Positions 7,474-12,500 of a DNA stretch of 12,500 nt are shown here, in pieces; within the stretch, counting starts at the first letter, position 1; every line of letters starts with the position of its first letter. Source of the DNA: Stramonita haemastoma (taxonomy: Eukaryota; Mollusca; Gastropoda; Neogastropoda; Muricidae); assembly GCA_030674155.1 (NCBI GenBank), contig JASPKP010005258.1, positions 1 through 12,500 on the forward strand, given 5' to 3'. The translations under genes were made by a program, and so were the position numbers. The notes under the pieces are model-generated. The model was given only the letters and a program-made list of their open reading frames with translations, searched no databases and was not told the origin of the DNA.

Positions 7474-7590
7474 CACAACACACACACACTTGCACATGAG
7501 CAATCACGCGCACACGCACGCGCTCACACGCACATGTATGCACGCACACTTACATATACCCACACACTCACAGAAACACTCACCCACGCA
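7428..7590. repeat. CA/CACG microsatellite
   Basis: A near-pure CA run (about 7430-7491) grades into CACG, CTCA and CATG variants up to about 7590. It can form Z-DNA-prone alternating purine-pyrimidine tracts. Open frames on either strand here are repeat artefacts. Confidence 0.92.
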
Positions 7591-7639
7591 AGTGACACAA
7601 TTTACTTTATTTCACTTTTGGTTTTTTTCTCCTCTAATA

Positions 7640-8690
7640 TGACTATGAGGGGAGAAACCTTGAATGGAAGAGGCGTCACCAAGATGGCGGAACTGGTCAG
7701 CAACCACTAATCAACTGTTATGTTTTTACTTTAACCACCAAAATGTCTAAGGATCACTTGCTCCAGAAGAAAAACATTAGCTCCTGTGTTGGGGAGTCAT
7801 CAACACTCAGGCCTCTGGAGAAAGGGACCCCACAAAAGCATCAAAAAGGGAAAAAAAAAACAACTCCAGATCCCTTGACAGCCCTGCTCCTCAACCCTCT
7901 GCAAGAGAACAATGTGCCATCCCAACTCATGAGCAGATCAAGATGCCAGAGGTAACGACACCACCCAGATGATTTCCAACCTGCGTGAGACAGTCAGTGA
8001 TTTTAAATCTGCTATTCAACACCTCACTGATCTCTTCACTCCTCAGAAAATACCATCAAGGAACTGAGTAGGGAGATGCCTGAAAGACAGAAGCATGTCA
8101 TCACCTAAGCACACAGACCAATCTAAATGTTTCCCCGACTTGCACTGATATCACAAAATCCATGCCTGTTGCACACAGCACATTCAAGGCACACTCAGGC
8201 CATCTGTGCATCCTGCAGTCAACAGACAGCAGGGCGCAAAACAAAATCAAGAAAAGCCCACAAGGCTGAGAACAAGTAGTGACGTCAAAGCTCAGAAAGG
8301 TGTCAGTGGTGGTGAAAGAAAACGTCAAGAACTCTGATGGTTTTCCTGATGTTCTGTTCCTGCATGATTCTGTATTAAGAGGAGTCCAATATAAAAGACT
8401 GGAGGTTCATATGGATTTTCAGCTGTTCACCACAAGGTCCACGTAATAAATGATCTCCAACAAAATGTGGAAATTGCTTCCTGTAATCTGGGAAAGTCAT
8501 TTGATAGCATCGTTTTACTTTGTGTTGTAAACATCTGAAATGTGAAGAGGCTGGTTCTACAAGTAAAAAAGAATGGTAAGGTCTGCACAACTGCCCAGGG
8601 CAACTCCCTTCCAGCACCAGGAACTGTCACCATGGCAGCCTACAGTCCCAGACGTCCTTGGTATAACATGTTTGATGCTCTCAACTGGTA
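7640..8690 (+). pseudogene. Decayed coding-like stretch, possible retroelement ORF1
   Basis: Several short open pieces follow one another on the plus strand. The first is 7743-7952 (70 codons), rich in K, Q, P and S. Next comes a heptad-like segment MISNLRETVSDFKSAIQHL (about 7971-8027) that could be coiled coil. A 58-codon frame (8270-8443) contains FPDVLFLHDSVLRGVQYKRL, and finally SLPAPGTVTMAAYSPRRPW lies near 8605-8662. A basic, low-complexity start, a coiled coil and a later H-D-S block would suit the first ORF of a LINE, some of which carry an SGNH-esterase-like domain. I do not recognise the family and the H-D-S reading is speculative. Upstream, CCAAGATGGCGGAACTG at 7679-7695 resembles a YY1 site. 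An ancient host pseudogene is the main alternative. Confidence 0.35.
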
Positions 8691-8834
8691 CTAAAGTAAA
8701 ATGTGTGCTCACATCTTCATTCTAACCAGACCACGTGGAAAAGGGAAAAAGTTTATATACAAATGTGACTTCATTTTCATTGTCGAATAGTGTATGAATA
8801 AAAACAATCTATTGTGGTTATTAATTTTGTAGTG

Positions 8835-9004
8835 GTTTTAGGTAAAAGTAAAGGTACAGGTGTCCTATAACCTATGTGGTCTTTAGGGGAGCGAGGCATC
8901 AAAGACCTCAGCTTCTCTAGGGGCCAGCATAGGGGCCTTTTCCTCTCCATCACTGCTTTACCTGCCCTGACCCTAAAGAGGGCAGGTACACATTTACAGG
9001 TTTT
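8835..9004 (-). mobile_element. Headless copy of the 5S-SINE body, inverted
   Basis: The reverse complement of this segment matches about 946-1105. Shared blocks include TACCTGCCCTCTTTAGGGTC, ATGCTGGCCCCTAGAGAAGC and TGAGGTCT, followed by a diverged GGTTATAGGACACCT and a T-rich 3' end. The 5S-like head seen at 840-890 is missing, so this is a 5'-truncated copy. The two copies form a dispersed inverted pair about 7.7 kb apart. The match proves a repeat family without any database. Confidence 0.85.
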
Positions 9005-9479
9005 TAACACGTTGATATAGTGTTGACCATATCATTGCATTATCCATGTATTTGGTGTACATTTTTTGATGAAACAACTTAGTTGTTCTATTTGAGACCA
9101 TTTCTAACATCTTGCTGACAGTGTAATTAGATAGTTTGTTTTGGGTTGTTCATCTTGTTGTTAGTGTTTGTTTTTTTCACTTGTTCACATACCATCTTTA
9201 TTTGTTCCCCTTCTTGTATAGATTTATATATTAATATAACATTTTTAAAGGTAATGCACTGAAAAGATAAGATCTCTATACTGCAGTAGAACTGCAGATC
9301 TATTGCTACAAATGTTGGCTACTTACACCAACATCTTATGTCAAATTATTGCCAAGTACTTATTCTTCAGTCTTTAAATGTTAAAAAGAGCAAGCTCCCA
9401 AGTATTGAAGCAGTTTTTCTATCCACCACCAGTTTGTGAACAACAACAGACGGATGGAAAGATTAATACTGCCATTTGT
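9005..9479. other. AT-rich stretch with no gene
   Basis: No gene or known repeat is seen. A small imperfect palindrome sits at 9270-9301: AGATCT, then CTGCAG, five bases, CTGCAG and AGATCT again. The part from about 9430 to 9479 could still belong to the LINE fragment read from the minus strand next door, but no clear motif remains. Confidence 0.5.
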
Positions 9480-9778
9480 ATTGTGTTTGTTTACACTAGA
9501 CTGTATGTTTGATAGGAGCACCGTTGGTAGCAGAGTTTTCCAATTATTTTAATTTTTGAGTCTTTGTCTCATGCCACCATTCTTTCCTCGTTATCTTTTC
9601 TTAATATCCTTCCAAGCTTTGTCATCGTTAGGCCTAGTAGCTGATGGTAGAATCTCATTCGGAAAGTTGTAGTCTTGGCCCTCCACTAACACACTTGATG
9701 ATTCCTTCAGGCTAAGTAGAAATTCATGAGTGTATGACCAGCCATGACTGTTGCCACTTGGCGTATCTGAACACTATC
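9480..9778 (-). mobile_element. LINE ORF2 start fragment (before and into endonuclease)
   Basis: The minus strand reads DTPSGNSHGWSYTHEFLLSL from about 9764, then GQDYNFPNEILPSATRPNDD and KAWKDIKKR. A stop and RGKNGGMRQRLKN follow, and after another stop LLPTVLLSNIQSSVNKHN (9539-9486). The last block resembles the pattern P-[ST]-[IV]-x-L-[AS]-N-[VI]-x-S-x-x-N-K, which opens the endonuclease of many non-LTR retrotransposons. A preceding basic RGK-x-GG-x-R-x-RL stretch is also usual there. The clade is not certain, but it is distinct from the RTE elements in the window. Only the first part of the ORF is present, with stops, so it is dead. It lies directly beside the broken end of the RTE copy at 9783. 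Confidence 0.55.
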
Positions 9779-9782
9779 AAAT

Positions 9783-10203
9783 GAAACAAAATGTTGTTTG
9801 AAACCATTCTCCAATGTTGCAGTTGTAGTACACTGCACTGGTGGCCTTGTTGTACAGCTCTTTGATGACTTTGATCAGGTTTATATTGATGCTGTACACA
9901 TTCATGGTTGCTCAAAAGCTGCATGCCACACCCTGTCAAATGCCTAATGCTTCTTAAAATCAGTAAATACATGGTAGAGGTCTTGTTGGTATTGAAGATA
10001 CTGCTCACAAAATACTCTGAGTTGAATATCTGTTCAGTTGCTACACCCTACTCTAAAACTGCTGTTCCTCAGCAATGATGGTCTCTGCTTGTTGCTCAGA
10101 CTGTTGATATAATCTTCAACATGACTTGCTTGGTGGCATACAGCTTATTGTGCGGTAATTGGCACTGGTGAAGATTTTCTTTCTGGGAGGGTGATGTGAT
10201 TAC
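9783..10203 (-). mobile_element. RTE-type LINE, reverse transcriptase part (3' segment)
   Basis: This continues the minus-strand RTE element that is interrupted by the SINE at 10210-10595. The first residues after the SINE are ITLPERKSSPVPITA, matching the family's ITLP-K-G-N-x-x-x-C-x-N-Y-R block after a frameshift. Then come KVML-like SKSC and VMLKII, AETIIAEEQ, RVFCEQYLQYQQDLYHVFTD and AFDRVWHAAFEQP with the catalytic aspartate of palm block A at 9932-9943. The block has an extra H and a stop just before AFD. NIGEWFQTT is the last recognisable motif (about 9815-9789). The FADD catalytic block and the C-terminus are missing, so the copy is inactive. The sequence past about 9783 belongs to a different LINE. 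Confidence 0.87.
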
Positions 10204-10209
10204 TGAAGG

Positions 10210-10595
10210 ACGGGGCATGATGGTTAAGACGTTCGCTGCCAATATGAACCGCGTTTGGGTTCGTACCAGCTCGCCTTTCTTCCCAGTTTGACAAAAAAAT
10301 CGAACTGAATTCAAAGTCATTCGATGAGACTATAAACCGAGGTCCTGTGCGAACGCACGCAGAACATCTTGCGCACACGTTAAAATCCCGTTCGCTTTCG
10401 GAAGAGCATGCCATCGTGTGCGGTAGAGGATGACAAAACTATAAAAAAAAAACATGCACACAGGTGTGTGTTTAGACCCATCTCTGAGGGAAATAATGGT
10501 AGCGCTGCATTGTGGCGACGCGCTCTCCCCGGGAGAGCAGCCCGAATTTCACGCAGAGAAATCTGCAGTGACATAAGTGGTATAGTATTTTTTTT
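10210..10595 (+). mobile_element. Near full-length tRNA-derived SINE
   Basis: The head has TGGTTAAGACG at 10221-10231, which fits the A box, and GGTTCGTACC at 10258-10267, close to the B box with one mismatch, at normal tRNA spacing. The central domain has GATGAGACTATAAACCGAGG at 10323-10342 and GCACGCAGAACATCTTGCGC at 10355-10374, both shared with the copy at 5940-6225. The 3' domain contains GGCGACGCGCTCTCC, a perfect hairpin GCTCTCCC/GGGAGAGC at 10522-10538, and GCAGCCCGAATTTCACGCAG followed by a T/A-rich tail at 10585-10598. I know this 3' domain from mollusc SINEs. That attribution is from memory. It sits inside an RTE element. No clear target-site duplication is visible. Confidence 0.87.
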
Positions 10596-10597
10596 TA

Positions 10598-11472
10598 AAA
10601 GACTGTGTCCATGGTGTTGGCCATTTTCCTGTCTGCCAGATCTTGTTGCAGATTTCTAGTAGAGCATCGATCATGGCTTCTCCTCCAGCTTGAATCAACT
10701 CAGCAGGAATGTTGCTAGCCCTGCTGACTTCCCCTTTTTCAGCAATCTGACTGCTGTTTCCACTTCTTCTCAGAGGATAGGGTGACTGTCTGCATCTGTG
10801 CTTTGGGGATATTGAGGACTTCTGGATCTCCTGTGGTTTTGTAGCTATACATGTTGGAGCAGTATTCTGTCCACCTGTTCAGAATATCCTGGTGTTCAGT
10901 GAGGCACTTCCCATTTTTGTCTTGGATTGTTGAGCTTCTTCCCTGTTTTGTGCCAGTGAGGTCTTTCAACAGTTGATAATTATGCTTTCTTGCTTTTGTT
11001 TTTCTTGATGTTTTCTTCAATGTTCTGGCACTGATCACCAATCCATTTCTCCTTTGCTTCTGTCATGGACTTCCTGATTCTTTTGTTGATGCCCTATATT
11101 GTTCTGCTCTTTCTGCTGTTTCATTTTTCTTTTTCTTCAACTCTCTATGTCTGTCACATAGTTGTAAGATGTTAGGTTCGACCCAAGATTTTTTGACTGG
11201 TAGATGTTTGCCAAGAAGTTCACTTGCTGTTTCAGTCACTGCTGTGTTGAAACCTTCCACCAAGGTATTATATCCATATCATCTGAGTCCATCAGAGTGA
11301 GTGCTGCGAACTTCCCACCTATCCTTGCCTGAAAAATGTCTCTACCTCTGGCTCCATCAGCTTCTCAAGGTCAAACTTGATCCTGCTATTGTCTGCTTGT
11401 GATTTTTTTTAGACGGAGTTAGAATTTCATCATTACAAGATCATGGTCACTCCCTATGTCCGCTCCTGGAAA
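10598..11472 (-). mobile_element. RTE-type LINE, endonuclease end and linker (5' segment)
   Basis: From about 11472 the minus strand gives FPGADIGSDHDLVMM with the S-D-H endonuclease motif (about 11455-11436). The segment FDLEKLMEPEVETFF follows near 11360-11320, then FNTAVTETASELLGKHLPVK (11251-11192) and LCDRHRELKKKKNETAERAE. Next come LLKDLTGTKQGRSSTIQDKN, NGKCLTEHQDILNRWTEYCS (11041-10739 is an open stretch of 100 codons), and NIPAELIQAGGEAMIDALLE (about 10710-10650). KIWQTGKWPTPWTQS is the last motif, ending near 10603. Immediately after this the SINE interrupts it and the element resumes at 10203. The N-terminal endonuclease half is absent, and several stops and frameshifts occur. Confidence 0.9.
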
Positions 11473-11911
11473 CCATTGTATTTTTGCAGTTTTTATGCTA
11501 GACCTAAATCGTCTCTTAGGTTATAAAAGTTCGATACTATATTCGTATTTACCCTGCTGTGAGCAGAAATTTCTGCTGCAAAAGTCAATTGTAGAAGATG
11601 GCTTGTTAGTCTGGGTGGAGGTATCTAATTTCTTAGTTTATTTCTCGCCGAAAAGGTTTTTAAACAGTCGTGGAAACAGAAGTAAACATTCTACCTGATG
11701 ATGTTCAGTAAGAATGACCACAAGACTTTTTTAGGTTGCTTTTTTCCCTTTTCAAGGGGGCAGGCAGAGAGCACACTATTGTTTGGGGGATTTTGTGTTG
11801 AATAAGTATTCTCTGACTTACTCACATTCCATGGCAAGCCATGGTTGGTGACGTCACACCTTTCTGCCCTTTTATCCACTTCAGTTTAAACCATGCTTTG
11901 TTAAAGAAAAA
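11473..11911. other. Unassigned spacer with a CRE-like palindrome
   Basis: This is about 440 bases with no convincing gene. The 80-codon plus frame at 11456-11695 overlaps the RTE end and has no domain pattern. The notable sites are CCATGGCAAGCCATGG at 11829-11844 (7-base arms, two-base gap) and, five bases later, the palindrome TGACGTCA at 11849-11856. That palindrome equals the CREB/ATF consensus. No TATA box or transcript start can be supported. Confidence 0.5.
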
Positions 11912-12368
11912 ATTGCCAGTAGTAAGGTGTATACTGTGACCTTCAGAGTAAAGATTTACAAAGAGCAGGGTGTACACTGTCACCTACATAGTACATATGT
12001 ACAGTAGTAGGATGTTGATACTTTGACCTACAGAGTAAAGATTTACCAGTAGTACACTGTGTACTGTACTGTGACCTAGAGAATACAGATGTACCAGTAG
12101 TAGGAGATGTATACTTTGACCTACAGAGTAAAGATTTACCGTAGTAATGTGTACTGTACTGTTACCTATTAATAAGATTTACCAGTTGCAGGGTGTATAC
12201 TGTGACCTATAAAGATTTACCAGTGGTGGTGTATACTGTACCTATAAAGATTTACCAGTTGCAGTTTGTATACTGTGACCTATAAAGATTTACCAGTTGC
12301 AGTTTGTATACTGTGACCTATAAAGATTTACCAGTAGGATGTTACTGTGACCTATAAGTTTACAGTAG
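11912..12368. repeat. Minisatellite with unit shrinking from about 48 to 38 bp
   Basis: About 12 units share ACTGTGACCTA, TAAAGATTTACCAGT and a variable GTAGTAGG or GTTGCAG joint. The spacing between ACCAGT blocks is 48 (12045 to 12093) and about 45 (to 12138). On the right it falls to exactly 38 (TTGCAG at 12259 and 12297). The shorter units lack a CAGAG insertion after the ACCTA block. Right-hand units are the most alike, which suggests recent spread of the short form there. The array runs directly into the RTE tail at 12369. No coding potential is seen. Confidence 0.92.
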
Positions 12369-12500
12369 ATCAGGGTTGACAACATCAAAGACTGGACTGC
12401 CCAACCCCTACAAACTCCTACTAGCCACAGATCGTGAAGCATGGAAAAAGATCTCTGTGCGTTTCTTCATGTCCCCTACGTCCTTTGGGACATAGACTGA
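12369..12500 (+). mobile_element. RTE-type LINE, C-terminal tail fragment
   Basis: The plus strand reads VDNIKDWTAQPLQT from 12375, then after a frameshift ATDREAWKKISVRFFMSPT. This matches the end of RTE / craniofacial development protein 2-like ORFs, where D-N-I-K-x-W-T is followed by a D-R-x-x-W-x-x-x-S segment and a P-rich end. The rest of the element is absent to the left, where the minisatellite begins, and it may continue beyond the window. It is a short dead fragment and belongs to the same class as the other three RTE pieces, although overlap with them cannot be tested because they lack this end. Confidence 0.65.

Noticed and set aside
8101..8633. Minus-strand frames of 68 to 80 codons
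   Set aside because: No motif is seen, and the plus strand carries the more protein-like reading with F-P-D-V-L-F-L-H-D-S.
9270..9301. Transposon terminal inverted repeat
   Set aside because: The AGATCT and CTGCAG palindromes are short, imperfectly spaced and have no distant partner in the window.
10213..10285. Functional tRNA gene
   Set aside because: The A and B boxes fit, but no acceptor stem pairs with the 5' end, and the sequence continues into the SINE core.

Overview
The window looks like intergenic or intronic DNA from an animal, most probably a mollusc and perhaps a marine gastropod. That placement is an inference. It rests on the repeat families seen: a long tRNA-derived SINE with a central domain I associate with molluscs, a CR1/L2-type LINE ending in a GCGCTATAT-like tail, RTE-type LINEs of the class often mis-annotated as craniofacial development protein 2, and long CA and TGTTG microsatellites. 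I see no intact protein-coding gene, rRNA gene or functional tRNA gene. Nothing points to a bacterial or viral genome.

Layout. 9-282 is a 25-bp minisatellite. 283-796 is AT-rich and unassigned. 797-1108 is a SINE whose head is derived from 5S rRNA. 1437-1560 is a weak fragment of the tRNA-derived SINE. 1565-2640 is a decayed RTE-type LINE on the plus strand. 2645-3358 is a 34-bp minisatellite, and it is followed by an inverted RTE fragment (3365-3968, minus). 4125-5560 is the 3' half of a CR1/L2-type LINE on the minus strand, with a CA/TG microsatellite inside its 3' UTR. 5651-5706 is a hairpin followed by an ATTGG tail, then TGTTG-rich simple sequence. 5940-6225 is a tRNA-derived SINE (minus). 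6505-7255 is a second, unrelated 34-bp minisatellite, extremely C-rich on the plus strand. 7428-7590 is CA-rich. 7640-8690 is a decayed coding-like stretch that may be a retrotransposon first ORF. 8835-9004 is a headless, inverted copy of the 5S SINE body. 9480-9778 is the start of another LINE ORF2 (minus). 9783-11472 is an RTE LINE (minus) split by a nearly full-length SINE at 10210-10595. 11912-12368 is a minisatellite whose unit shortens from about 48 to 38 bp. 12369-12500 is the C-terminal tail of an RTE LINE (plus).

No genes act together here. The window records nested and mutually inverted retroelement insertions, with four minisatellites, three of which touch or nearly touch a retroelement fragment. 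The most interesting items are the 5S rRNA-derived SINE with its promoter spacing preserved, the SINE nested in an RTE element, two unrelated arrays that share a 34-bp period, and the strand-asymmetric C-rich array with G-quadruplex potential on the minus strand. All family assignments come from motif recognition without database searches.
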